Part shown: positions 1-6,483 of the stretch, piece by piece | Position numbering within the stretch: the first letter of the stretch is position 1 | How the letters are laid out: each line of letters opens with the position of its first letter | Assembly (NCBI GenBank): GCA_018712665.1 | Contig: DVGP01000011.1 | Location: forward strand, 1-7,550 | DNA length: 7,550 nt | Direction: 5' to 3' | Origin: Candidatus Pelethomonas intestinigallinarum | Lineage (GTDB): Bacteria > Bacillota > Clostridia > Oscillospirales > Oscillospiraceae | Translations under genes and position numbers: made by a program | The notes under the pieces: generated by a model | Seen by the model: only the letters and a program-made list of their open reading frames with translations | Told to the model about the DNA's origin: nothing | Database searches by the model: none

Positions 1-13
1 GCCCCGTATCCCG

Positions 14-43
14 GGTTACTTTTCTCTCGTGAGAAAAGTAACC
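14..43. repeat. Perfect 13-bp inverted repeat hairpin
   Basis: The arms GGTTACTTTTCTC and GAGAAAAGTAACC pair perfectly around the loop TCGT. The type resembles the palindrome at 448-475 and the hairpin at 6808-6827 in having an ACTTTT/AAAAGT core. It is not followed by a T-run, so a terminator role on the + strand is unlikely. It is probably part of a dispersed intergenic repeat family. Confidence 0.75.
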
Positions 44-52
44 AAAAGCACG

Positions 53-78
53 CATAGGGGGCATACTTGCCCCCTATG
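53..78. repeat. Perfect 11-bp inverted repeat hairpin
   Basis: CATAGGGGGCA pairs with TGCCCCCTATG around the loop TACT. It lies 9 bases after the preceding hairpin, so the two form a tandem stem pair. Function is unknown, and there is no T-run after it. Confidence 0.7.
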
Positions 79-420
79 TACCCCTGCATGTTGAATTTAT
101 TTCGCCGCGGCTTCCCGGACTCTTTCGCCGGTGTCTGCCGCCGCGCATGAGATCTCTTGCCTCTGACCAACAGACTAGCCCTTCGGCCTCCACCCCTTTC
201 GGTGGATGTTTCGTATCGGCTCATCCTTCGTAATTGTTTTCACGCGTCTTACGCAAAATGTTGCGATACGCACCCCTAGATGACGGCATCCCTTCAAGAG
301 GCCGGCAGGCGGAGTATCGTTGACCGCCAGACCACAGATCAAATGCCAAAACCTGATTCAGTGGAAGAGAAGACTAAAATCTGATAGAGACTAATTAGAC
401 ACCCCTCGTAAATTGGGGGA

Positions 421-446
421 CCGGGGGAAACCCCCGGCGTCTTTTT
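421..446 (+). terminator. GC-rich stem plus T-run, probable intrinsic terminator
   Basis: CCGGGGG pairs with CCCCCGG around an AAA loop. After the 4-base spacer CGTC comes a run of five T (442-446). An outer AGAC at 397-400 could pair with GTCT at 439-442, enclosing this stem and a CCCC/GGGG stem (402-405 with 415-418) in a branched fold. It would end a transcript that comes from the left or starts inside this region, and it insulates mutS2. The spacer before the T-run makes it less than ideal. Confidence 0.5.
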
Positions 447-447
447 G

Positions 448-475
448 GGTACTTTTTCCACGTGGAAAAAGTACC
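448..475. repeat. Perfect 28-bp palindrome
   Basis: GGTACTTTTTCCAC is followed immediately by its exact reverse complement GTGGAAAAAGTACC with no loop, centred on CACGTG. It starts just after the T-run of the preceding terminator-like stem. It could be an extruding palindrome, a protein-binding site or part of a dispersed repeat; the sequence does not say which. Confidence 0.75.
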
Positions 476-525
476 TCGCCCGGAGGCGAAACTCCCCCAT
501 AAGTAGCGAAAAGAAATATCCCCCT

Positions 526-542
526 CGCCGCTGGAAGCGGCG
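526..542. repeat. Short GC hairpin before mutS2
   Basis: CGCCGC pairs with GCGGCG around the loop TGGAA. A near twin with the same arms and a GGAA loop lies just after mutS2 at 2994-3009, so the gene is bracketed by the same small hairpin motif. Confidence 0.55.
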
Positions 543-562
543 CTGATTCCATAGGACACATC

Positions 563-583
563 ATGGAGAAAACAAAGCTATGA
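563..583 (+). CDS. Possible six-residue leader peptide overlapping the mutS2 start
   Basis: ATG at 563 opens a frame coding MEKTKL. Its TGA stop (581-583) overlaps the mutS2 ATG (580-582) in an ATGA junction. AGGA at 553-556 is a possible ribosome site 6 bases upstream. If translated, it could couple ribosomes into mutS2, whose own GGAG (565-568) is rather far (11 bases) from its start. A frame this short can arise by chance, so this is only a suggestion. Confidence 0.18.
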   Translation: MEKTKL

Positions 584-2967
584 GCGAATTATTTGACAAA
601 TCCATACGGACACTGGAGCTGCCGGCGGTCCTGGCCATGCTGGCGGACCAGACCAACAGCGCGGAGGCCCGGGAGCGGGCCCTGGCCACGTCCCCCCGGA
701 CGGCGGTGGACGAGGTGGAGCGGCTCCAGGGCGAGACCGACGCGGCCCGGGAGATGATCGGCCTCCGGGGCAGCCCGGCCTTCTCCGGCATCAAGCCGGT
801 GGGGGAGAGCCTGTACCGGGCGGACCGGGGCGGCACACTGAACACCCGGGAGCTGCTGGACATCGCCGGTGTGCTCCGCTGCGCCCGGCGGGTGAAGGAG
901 TACTGGAACGACGACGGCGGGGAGCGGACCGCCGTGGACAGCCTGTTCCGGTCCCTCCGGGGCAACCGCTTCCTGGAGGAGAAGATCACTACCTCCATCC
1001 TGGAGGAGGACGTTATCGCCGACAACGCCAGCCCGGAGCTGGCGGACATCCGCCGCCACAAGCGGAACGCCGCGTCCAAGGGCCGGCAGATCCTCCAGAA
1101 GATCATCTCCTCCTCCAGCTACAGCAAGGTCCTCCAGGAGGCCATCATCACCCAGCGGGACGGGCGGTTCGTGGTGCCGGTGAAGGCGGAGTTCCGCTCC
1201 AGCCTGCCGGGGCTGGTCCACGACGTCAGCTCCAGCGGCGCCACCCTCTTCGTGGAACCCATGGGGGTGGTCCAGGCCAACAACGAGCTGAAGGAGCTGG
1301 AGGCCAAGGAGAAGAAGGAGATCGAGCGCATTCTGAGCGCCCTGTCCGCCGAGGCCGCCTCCTACCACCAGGACATCCTGGAGGACTACGAGCTGCTGGT
1401 GCGGCTGGACCTGATCTTCGCCCGGGGGCAGCTGAGCTACAAAATGAACGGCAGCCGGCCGGAGATCCGGCGGGACGGGGCGATCGCCCTCCGCCACGCA
1501 CGGCACCCCCTGCTGGACAGCGCCAAGGCGGTGCCCATCGACATCGAGCTGGGCCGTCGGTTCGACACCCTGGTCATCACCGGCCCCAACACCGGCGGCA
1601 AGACCGTGAGCTTGAAGACCCTGGGGCTGCTGACCCTCATGGCCCAGTGCGGCCTCCACATCCCGGCGGACTACGGCAGCGCCGTCAGCGTCTACGACCG
1701 GGTGCTGGCGGACATCGGGGACGAGCAGAGCATCGAGCAGAGCCTCTCCACCTTCTCTGCCCACATGGTGAACATTGTGAAGATCCTGGAGGAGGCGGAC
1801 GAGCGCAGCCTGATCCTCTTTGACGAGCTGGGGGCCGGCACGGACCCCATCGAGGGGGCCGCTCTGGCCATCGCCATCATAGAGCACGTCCGCCAGCGGG
1901 GGGCCAAGGTGGCCGCCACCACCCACTACGCGGAGCTGAAGACCTTTGCCATGACCACGCCGGGGGTCGAGAACGCCTCCTGCGAGTTTGACGTAGAGAC
2001 CCTGCGGCCCACCTACAAGCTTCTCATCGGCATCCCCGGCAAGTCCAACGCCTTTGCCATCGCCCAGCGGCTGGGGTTGGACCCGGCGGTCATTGACACC
2101 GCCAAGGCCCAGATGGACAGCGAGTCCGTCCGCTTTGAGGACGTGCTTACCCAGCTGGAGGAGAAGCGCCAGAGCCTGGAGAAAGACCGGGACGCGGCTG
2201 CCCGGCTCCGGGCCCAGCGGGAGGCCGACGCCAAGCGGGCCCGGGAGTTCCGGGAGCAGATGGAGCGTGCCAAGGACAACGCCCGGACCCGGGGCGAGGC
2301 GGAGGCCCGACGGATCATCCGGGAGGCCAGGGCCCAGGCCGACGCCATATTTGAGGAGCTCAACCAGCTCCGGCGGGCTCAGGAGAAGCAGGCGGACTGG
2401 CAGAACGTCAACCAGGCCCGCACCGCCATTCGGAGCCAGCTCAACCAGGCGGAGGAGGATCTGCGCTTCCGCCAGGAGGCGGAGCCGATCCCTGCCCCCA
2501 GCCGCCCCATTCGGGTCGGAGACCAGGTGGAGCTGGGGGGCACCCGCACCCGGGCCACCGTCACGGCGGTAAACGGCGACAAGCTCCAGCTGGCGGCGGG
2601 AAACATGAAGCTGACGGTGAAGGCCGGGGAGGTCCGGCTCATCGAGGAGGTGGAGAAGGAGACCAAGAGCGGCCCCACCCGCCACGTCCAGACCAACATT
2701 CGCACCACTGGCGGCCGGGCCGCCAGCACGGAGCTGGACATCCGGGGGATGATGACCGACGAGGCGGAGCTGGTGGTGGACCAGTTTTTGGACCACGCCC
2801 TGATGAGCAAGCTGAACCTGGTGACCATCATCCACGGCAAGGGCACCGGCGCTCTGCGCCAGGCGGTGCGGCAGCAGCTCAAGCGCCACCCGGCGGTGAA
2901 GAGCTTCCGCCCGGGCCGCTACGGCGAGGGCGAGGACGGCGTGACGGTGGTGGAGCTGAAAGGTTAG
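580..2967 (+). CDS. mutS2: MutS2 family DNA-binding ATPase/endonuclease
   Basis: MutS2 is a MutS homologue that does not act in classical mismatch repair. In different bacteria it is linked to suppression of homologous recombination, processing of branched DNA and rescue of collided ribosomes. The 795-residue product fits the family (about 780-790). The N-terminal MutS core leads to an ABC-type ATPase with Walker A GPNTGGKT (335-342), signature region STFSAHM (390-396), Walker B LILFDELGAGTDP (411-423) and the switch histidine in TTHYAELK (447-454). A long charged coiled coil follows (about 515-635), then a KOW/SH3-like segment beginning near PIRVGD (about 643). The C-terminal Smr nuclease domain has LDIRG (719-723) and HGKGTG (752-757). 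All key motifs are present, so the protein should be active. The start is set by the typical MutS2 N-terminus (FDKSIRTLEL) and GGAG at 565-568. The last 14 codons are duplicated downstream. Confidence 0.97.
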   Translation: MSELFDKSIRTLELPAVLAMLADQTNSAEARERALATSPRTAVDEVERLQGETDAAREMIGLRGSPAFSGIKPVGESLYRADRGGTLNTRELLDIAGVLRCARRVKEYWNDDGGERTAVDSLFRSLRGNRFLEEKITTSILEEDVIADNASPELADIRRHKRNAASKGRQILQKIISSSSYSKVLQEAIITQRDGRFVVPVKAEFRSSLPGLVHDVSSSGATLFVEPMGVVQANNELKELEAKEKKEIERILSALSAEAASYHQDILEDYELLVRLDLIFARGQLSYKMNGSRPEIRRDGAIALRHARHPLLDSAKAVPIDIELGRRFDTLVITGPNTGGKTVSLKTLGLLTLMAQCGLHIPADYGSAVSVYDRVLADIGDEQSIEQSLSTFSAHMVNIVKILEEADERSLILFDELGAGTDPIEGAALAIAIIEHVRQRGAKVAATTHYAELKTFAMTTPGVENASCEFDVETLRPTYKLLIGIPGKSNAFAIAQRLGLDPAVIDTAKAQMDSESVRFEDVLTQLEEKRQSLEKDRDAAARLRAQREADAKRAREFREQMERAKDNARTRGEAEARRIIREARAQADAIFEELNQLRRAQEKQADWQNVNQARTAIRSQLNQAEEDLRFRQEAEPIPAPSRPIRVGDQVELGGTRTRATVTAVNGDKLQLAAGNMKLTVKAGEVRLIEEVEKETKSGPTRHVQTNIRTTGGRAASTELDIRGMMTDEAELVVDQFLDHALMSKLNLVTIIHGKGTGALRQAVRQQLKRHPAVKSFRPGRYGEGEDGVTVVELKG

Positions 2968-2989
2968 AGGCTGTGCCTCGCCCTCGCCG
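2922..2989. repeat. 14-bp perfect inverted repeat spanning the mutS2 stop codon
   Basis: CGGCGAGGGCGAGG (2922-2935), inside the last codons of mutS2, is the exact reverse complement of CCTCGCCCTCGCCG (2976-2989), just after the stop at 2965-2967. The 40 bases between them hold the final codons and the stop. In mRNA this could form a strong stem across the end of the reading frame. There is no T-run, so it is not a standard terminator. Confidence 0.65.
2926..2989 (+). repeat. 64-bp direct repeat, copy A (mutS2 3' end plus 22 bases)
   Basis: This copy covers the last 13 sense codons of mutS2 (EGEDGVTVVELKG), the TAG stop and 22 downstream bases. It matches 3117-3180 at 62 of 64 positions. The two differences are C2937/T3128 and T2964/A3155, both in third codon positions and both synonymous (GAC/GAT and GGT/GGA). 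Similarity ends sharply at both edges. Confidence 0.9.
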
Positions 2990-3262
2990 TCTCCGCCGCG
3001 GAAGCGGCGTACAAGCATTTTCGCCTTCGGCGAAAATCTTGGCGCAAGGCGGGATTCATTCCCGCCGCGCAGGTGAAATCAGGAAGGGGTCCCCGCGGGG
3101 CTTGCCCCGTGGGGATGAGGGCGAGGATGGCGTGACGGTGGTGGAGCTGAAAGGATAGAGGCTGTGCCTCGCCCTCGCCGCCGGGGCGCCGCCCCGGGCC
3201 CCGCCCGCTTTTTTGAAAAAAAGCGGGGCAAAAAACTTTTGTTCGCGAAGCTCCGCTTCGCT
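2990..3262. other. GC-rich hairpin cluster after mutS2, no gene
   Basis: This interval is packed with perfect or near-perfect stems. They are 2994-3009 (CGCCGC/GCGGCG, GGAA loop), 3017-3037 (ATTTTCGCC/GGCGAAAAT), 3048-3066 (GGCGGGA/TCCCGCC), 3090-3115 (11 bp with one G-U), 3181-3197 (CCGGGGC/GCCCCGG), 3204-3227 (CCCGCTTTTTT/AAAAAAGCGGG) and 3245-3261 (GCGAAGC/GCTTCGC). Copy B of the mutS2 tail sits among them. Short open frames cross it on both strands, but they are low-complexity and have no credible ribosome site. The hairpin with internal T-runs at 3204-3227 is the best candidate for ending the mutS2 transcript. The block looks like intergenic repeat elements strung together. Confidence 0.6.
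3117..3180 (+). repeat. 64-bp direct repeat, copy B (orphan mutS2 C-terminal tail)
   Basis: This second copy of the mutS2 3' end lies 191 bases after copy A. It keeps the reading frame EGEDGVTVVELKG plus a TAG stop but is not attached to any mutS2 body, because the sequence upstream (3090-3115) is an unrelated hairpin. It keeps only 10 bp (GAGGGCGAGG) of the left arm of the inverted repeat found around copy A. It is probably the scar of a recombination or insertion event at the gene end. Confidence 0.85.
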
Positions 3263-3626
3263 CAGGAAAAAGGCGCTGGCCGGGATGAGGCGAGTCCGTT
3301 TTTTCCGCGGTGCGGAGCGCACCGCCCCGGAGCGGCGCATAGAATGTATGGGTGTCGGCGTATCGGGGGATGATCACCAGGCGCGCGGCCCGCGCAGTGG
3401 GGACTTTTACACTGTTTTGCGGTGGGAACGCAGCGAAATTTTACAAGTTGTCAGACGATTTGACAGTCTGCACAGGTGTGTATGAATTTCCGGAAAGCCG
3501 GGGAAACTTGGCTTTGAGAGGGAGTTTTGCGCTGGAAACCAGTTTCACAGCCAAATTTTGGTACAAATTTCCACAAAGTGGCGCTGAGAGCTTTCGGAAA
3601 AAAGGGCAATTTTGTGGAATGTGCCG
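3263..3626. other. AT-richer gene-free stretch before the HPr gene
   Basis: No gene with a credible start or ribosome site is seen; the short frames on both strands have atypical, low-complexity products. The base composition shifts to more A/T than the flanking genes. Several tiny palindromes occur, such as CCAAATTTTGG (3553-3563), CCACAAAGTGG (3571-3581) and CAGAC/GTCTG around 3452-3470. The last overlaps a competing TGTCA/TGACA pairing, so alternative folds are possible. A TTGACA at 3460-3465 has only a poor -10 candidate (TATGAA, 15-base spacing). Confidence 0.5.
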
Positions 3627-3655
3627 TTGACGAGAAAACAGAAATTTGCTAACAT
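3627..3655 (+). promoter_or_regulatory. Probable sigma-A promoter for the HPr gene
   Basis: TTGACG (3627-3632) and TAACAT (3650-3655) are separated by 17 bases. TGC directly before the -10 hexamer gives an extended -10 element. Transcription would start near 3662, about 60 bases before the HPr ATG. Confidence 0.65.
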
Positions 3656-3721
3656 ATTTCCATACTCCCAAACTGCGGGTATACGCATGCAGATTGAGAT
3701 TGAAGAGGAGAATAGAGGCCT

Positions 3722-3988
3722 ATGTATACGCAGGAAGTCACCATTAACAACGAGGTTGGTCTGCACGCAAGACCTGCCACCTATTTCATCCGTAAGGCCA
3801 ACGAGTTCAAGAGCGGCATCTGGGTGGAAAAGGATGAGCGCCGTGTGAATGCCAAAAGTTTGCTGGGCGTCCTGTCTCTGGGCATCGTCAAGGGTACCAC
3901 CATTACCCTGATCGCCGATGGCTCCGATGAGAAGGAGGCCGTGGAAGCGCTGGCCGAACTGGTCCGCTCCGGCGATTTTGGCGAATAA
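3722..3988 (+). CDS. ptsH: HPr family phosphocarrier protein
   Basis: HPr is the small cytoplasmic phosphate carrier between enzyme I and the sugar-specific EII proteins of the phosphotransferase system. In Firmicutes its regulatory serine, phosphorylated by HPr kinase, drives carbon catabolite control through CcpA. The 88-residue product is full length. The active-site histidine is H15 in GLHARPA (13-19), and the regulatory serine is S46 in KSLLGVLSLGI (45-55), both at canonical positions. Having H15 argues against a Crh-like paralogue. The start is backed by AGGAG (3706-3710) or AGAGG (3714-3718) and by the usual HPr N-terminus. It has its own promoter upstream and a clear terminator downstream. 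No other PTS gene is present, so its phosphate partners are encoded elsewhere. Confidence 0.95.
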   Translation: MYTQEVTINNEVGLHARPATYFIRKANEFKSGIWVEKDERRVNAKSLLGVLSLGIVKGTTITLIADGSDEKEAVEALAELVRSGDFGE

Positions 3989-4003
3989 ACGCACGAGGGA
4001 TGG

Positions 4004-4040
4004 AAGACTGTTTCGGTGACGAGACAGTCTTTTTTCTTTT
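4004..4040 (+). terminator. Intrinsic terminator of the HPr gene
   Basis: AAGACTGTTTCG (4004-4015) pairs with CGAGACAGTCTT (4020-4031) with one G-U pair, around the loop GTGA. The end of the stem runs into a T-rich tract (4030-4040) broken by a single C. It begins 16 bases after the HPr stop, so HPr is probably monocistronic. Confidence 0.88.
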
Positions 4041-4052
4041 GCCCGAATATGG

Positions 4053-4058
4053 TATACT
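4053..4058 (+). promoter_or_regulatory. Possible -10 element for uvrC
   Basis: TATACT lies 34 bases before the uvrC ATG and directly after the HPr terminator. At 17-base spacing the -35 position falls in the T-run, so no good -35 hexamer exists. If used, the transcript would start near 4065, which rules out the alternative GTG start at 4062. Confidence 0.4.
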
Positions 4059-4091
4059 GCTGTGGACAGAAGACAGAGAGGAGGCGGGACG

Positions 4092-5918
4092 ATGACCCGT
4101 GGAGAGCTGCTGGAAAAAGCCAACAGCCTGCCCCTGGCGCCGGGGGTGTACCTGATGCACGCCAAGGACGGTACGGTCATCTATGTGGGCAAGGCAAAAA
4201 AGCTGAAAAACCGGGTGAGCCAGTACTTCCAGGCCGGCAGGGGCCATAATCTGAAGACCCACATTATGGTGGATCAGGTGGACGACTTTGAGACCATCAT
4301 CGTGGGCAGCGAGTTTGAGGCCCTGGTCCTGGAGAACGCCCTCATCAAACAGCACATGCCCCGGTACAATATTCTCCTGAAGGACGACAAGGGCTACCCA
4401 TTTGTCCGTCTCAGCCGGGAGGCCTACCCCCGTTTCACTATGGTCAGCCGGGTCCAGAGCGACGGGGCCCGGTATTTCGGCCCCTATGGAGGCCGCTTTG
4501 AGACCCGGGCCGCCCTGGACGCCATCGCCGGAGCCCTGCGCCTGCCCGCCTGCCGGAAGAAGTTTCCCAGGGATATCGGGAAGGAGCGGCCCTGCCTGAA
4601 CTACCACATGGGCCGGTGCGACGGCTTCTGCCGGCCGGAGATGACGGCGGAGGAGTACAACCGCCGGATGGACATGGCGGTGAAGATCCTGGAGGGCCGG
4701 ACAAAGCTGGTGACGGCGGAACTGGAGCGGGACATGGAGCAGGCGGCGGAGGAGCTGCGCTTTGAGGAGGCCGCCGCCCTGCGGGACCGGATCCAGGCCA
4801 TCCAGGTCCTGGGCAAGCGGCAGAAGGTCATTGCCGCCGTCTGTGCCGACACCGATGTGTGGGGGATGTACCTGGAGAGCAAGTGCTGCTACGCGGTGCT
4901 CCACTACCAGGAGGGCCAGCTCACCGGCCGGGAGGCGGAGCTCTTTGCCGCCTCCGCTCTGGACGACCCGGGGGAGATCCTGTCCGCCCTGCTGCTCCAG
5001 TATTACGGCGGCCGCTCCGTCCTGCCCAGGGAGATCTGTATTCCCGTGGCCATCGAGGACCAGGAGGTGCTGGAGCAGCTCCTGGCGGAGAAGGCCGGGC
5101 ACAAGGTGGCCCTGCGGGTGCCCCAGCGGGGGGAGCGGGCCCAGGTGCTGGCCATGGCGGCGGACAACGCCAGGGAGGAGGCGGAGCGCCAGACCACCCA
5201 GGCGGAGCGGGCCGACAAGACGCTGGAGCTTCTGGGGCGGATGATGGACCTGGAGGAGCCCCCGGAGTGGCTGGAGTCCTACGACATCTCCAACACCGGC
5301 GGGGAGGACATCGTGGCCTCCATGGTGGTCTTTCACGGCTCCAAGCCGGCCAAGGACCGCTACCGCCGCTTCCGCATCAAGGAGCTGAACGGCCGCCCCG
5401 ATGACTACAGGAGCATGGAGGAGGTCCTGACCCGGCGCTTCACCCACTACATGGAGAAGGACAAGAAGTTCATGCCCCTGCCGGACGTGCTCCTCATCGA
5501 CGGCGGCGAGCAGCACGCCAAGGTGGCCCGCCGGGTGTCGGAGCGCTTCGGCCTGGCCATCCCCATCTTCGGCATGGTCAAGGACGACCGCCACCGGACC
5601 CGGGCCCTGGTGACCCCAGACGGCCGGGAGATCGGCATCCAGGCCAGCCAGGCGGTGTTCTCCCTCATCGGGCGCATCCAGGAGGAGACCCACCGCTTCG
5701 CCATCACCTACAACCGCCAGAGCCACGGCAAGACCGTCCGCGGCTCTACTTTGGATGATATTCCCGGGGTGGGAGAGGCCCGGCGGGTCGCTCTCCTCAA
5801 GCACTTCAAGAGCCTGAAGGCCATCCGGGAGGCCGCGCTGGAAGAGCTCCAGGCGGTGGTGCCCCGCAATGCCGCCCAGGCGGTGTACGAGCATTTCCAT
5901 CCCCGGCAGGAGGAGTGA
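4092..5918 (+). CDS. uvrC: Excinuclease ABC subunit UvrC
   Basis: UvrC makes the two incisions flanking a DNA lesion in nucleotide excision repair, after UvrA and UvrB have loaded. The 608-residue product is full length. The N-terminal GIY-YIG nuclease domain (3' incision) shows GVY (18-20), YVG (31-33), R41 and a glutamate near 81 (LENALIK). A cysteine set C-x13-C-x7-C-x3-C lies near residues 156-182. The UVR motif that contacts UvrB is in the ELRFEEAAALRDRI region. The C-terminal RNase H-like domain (5' incision) has D398 (YDIS), D470 (LLIDGGEQ) and H534 (ETHRFA), and a helix-hairpin-helix region begins at DDIPGVGEAR. The ATG at 4092 has GGAGG-type pairing (AGAGAGGAGG, 4075-4084) at 7-base spacing; an in-frame GTG at 4062 lacks this. 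Confidence 0.97.
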   Translation: MTRGELLEKANSLPLAPGVYLMHAKDGTVIYVGKAKKLKNRVSQYFQAGRGHNLKTHIMVDQVDDFETIIVGSEFEALVLENALIKQHMPRYNILLKDDKGYPFVRLSREAYPRFTMVSRVQSDGARYFGPYGGRFETRAALDAIAGALRLPACRKKFPRDIGKERPCLNYHMGRCDGFCRPEMTAEEYNRRMDMAVKILEGRTKLVTAELERDMEQAAEELRFEEAAALRDRIQAIQVLGKRQKVIAAVCADTDVWGMYLESKCCYAVLHYQEGQLTGREAELFAASALDDPGEILSALLLQYYGGRSVLPREICIPVAIEDQEVLEQLLAEKAGHKVALRVPQRGERAQVLAMAADNAREEAERQTTQAERADKTLELLGRMMDLEEPPEWLESYDISNTGGEDIVASMVVFHGSKPAKDRYRRFRIKELNGRPDDYRSMEEVLTRRFTHYMEKDKKFMPLPDVLLIDGGEQHAKVARRVSERFGLAIPIFGMVKDDRHRTRALVTPDGREIGIQASQAVFSLIGRIQEETHRFAITYNRQSHGKTVRGSTLDDIPGVGEARRVALLKHFKSLKAIREAALEELQAVVPRNAAQAVYEHFHPRQEE

Positions 5919-5933
5919 GAAGAGGCGGGGCTG

Positions 5934-5962
5934 TTGCATTTTTTCCATGGATGGGGTATACT
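5934..5962 (+). promoter_or_regulatory. Sigma-A promoter for the thioredoxin gene
   Basis: TTGCAT (5934-5939) and TATACT (5957-5962) have exact 17-base spacing. The start would be near 5969, about 34 bases before the ATG. The promoter lies in the 84-base gap after uvrC, so thioredoxin can be made independently of uvrC. Confidence 0.75.
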
Positions 5963-6002
5963 AGGACAAGTATCCATACGCATATAGAAAGGAGACTGCC
6001 CT

Positions 6003-6311
6003 ATGTCCTATGTGACGCTGACAAAGGAGAATTTCGAGCAGGAGGTCCTGCGCTGCGATAAGCCTGTCCTGGTGGATTTCTGGGCCGCCTGGTGCGGGCC
6101 CTGCCAGGCTCTGGCCCCCACGGTGGAAGAGATCGCCGCGGAGCGGAGCGATGTGAAGGTGGGGAAGGTCAACGTGGATGACCAGCAGGAGCTGGCCCGG
6201 ACCTACCGCATCATGAGCATCCCGACTTTGATGGTGTTCAAAAACGGCGAGATGGTCCGCCGTGAGGTGGGCGGCCGGTCCAAGGAGGAGATCCTGGACA
6301 TGGTCCGGTAA
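6003..6311 (+). CDS. trxA: Thioredoxin
   Basis: Thioredoxin is a small cytoplasmic dithiol protein that reduces disulfides in target enzymes and is recharged by thioredoxin reductase. The 102-residue product is a single complete thioredoxin fold with no signal peptide or membrane segment. The active site is WCGPC, with C31 and C34, preceded by the buried D25 in VDFWAAW. The cis-proline is P74 in SIPTL. An extra cysteine, C18, lies before the active site. AAAGGAG (5988-5994) precedes the ATG by 8 bases. No thioredoxin reductase gene is nearby. The symbol assumes the main thioredoxin; the genome may carry paralogues. Confidence 0.93.
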   Translation: MSYVTLTKENFEQEVLRCDKPVLVDFWAAWCGPCQALAPTVEEIAAERSDVKVGKVNVDDQQELARTYRIMSIPTLMVFKNGEMVRREVGGRSKEEILDMVR

Positions 6312-6320
6312 GTGGGACTT

Positions 6321-6343
6321 GGCCCGGGGTGATCCCCCGGGCC
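6321..6343 (+). terminator. All-GC hairpin after the thioredoxin gene
   Basis: GGCCCGGGG (6321-6329) pairs perfectly with CCCCGGGCC (6335-6343) around the loop TGATC, starting 9 bases after the stop codon. No T-run follows, so it may pause or protect the mRNA 3' end rather than terminate efficiently. Confidence 0.45.
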
Positions 6344-6387
6344 TCCACCTATCCTATGAAAATTTGGGAGTTTTTGAAAGATTGTTC

Positions 6388-6416
6388 TTTACAAATCCTG
6401 AGGAATGGGATATAAT
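6388..6416 (+). promoter_or_regulatory. Near-consensus sigma-A promoter of the tRNA locus
   Basis: TTTACA (6388-6393) and TATAAT (6411-6416) are separated by exactly 17 bases. Transcription would start near 6423 and run through two tRNA fragments and the intact tRNA-Ala to the terminator at 6770-6806. This is the best promoter in the window, as suits a stable RNA gene. Confidence 0.8.
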
Positions 6417-6483
6417 ACTCCATGCTGTTGCGATGACGGGGACTGCCCGGGCCAGACGCGGCGGCGTTGTGTAGAAAATAGAT

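Larger units (their letters stand above)
1..562. other. Gene-free leader region upstream of mutS2, rich in hairpins
   Basis: I see no convincing coding region here. The open frames are short, lack a good ribosome site and contain stops. The stretch holds perfect inverted repeats at 14-43, 53-78 and 448-475, smaller hairpins at 189-206, 308-328, 332-364 and 476-489, a GC-rich stem followed by T residues at 421-446, and a GCGGCG-type hairpin at 526-542. The density of pairing between about 180 and 446 suggests a structured RNA or an intergenic repeat element rather than a gene. I could not match it to tmRNA, RNase P RNA, SRP RNA, T-box, or the SAM, lysine or cobalamin riboswitches by eye. No clear mutS2 promoter was found. 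Confidence 0.55.

Noticed and set aside
589..3018. Very long open frame on the minus strand across mutS2
   Set aside because: It is an antisense shadow of GC-rich codons. Its product is low-complexity (G, L, A, P and H rich), while the plus strand codes a complete MutS2 with all motifs.
2994..3037. Hairpins after mutS2 as its intrinsic terminator
   Set aside because: The stems are good but neither is followed by a T-run, so I list them as part of a hairpin cluster only.
2973..3158. 61-codon frame ending in the mutS2 C-terminal peptide
   Set aside because: There is no ribosome site at its start, and the body reads through hairpins. It ends in the peptide only because copy B of the repeat lies in that frame.
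3460..3486. Additional promoter TTGACA with TATGAA
   Set aside because: Spacing is 15 bases and the -10 is poor. The extended -10 promoter at 3627-3655 is closer to the gene and better.
4062..4091. Upstream GTG start for uvrC giving 10 more residues
   Set aside because: It lies at the predicted transcription start after TATACT and has no ribosome site. ATG at 4092 has an excellent one and gives the usual UvrC N-terminus.
3903..5948. 681-codon open frame on the minus strand across uvrC
   Set aside because: It has the same shadow effect: a low-complexity product with no motifs, opposite a full UvrC.
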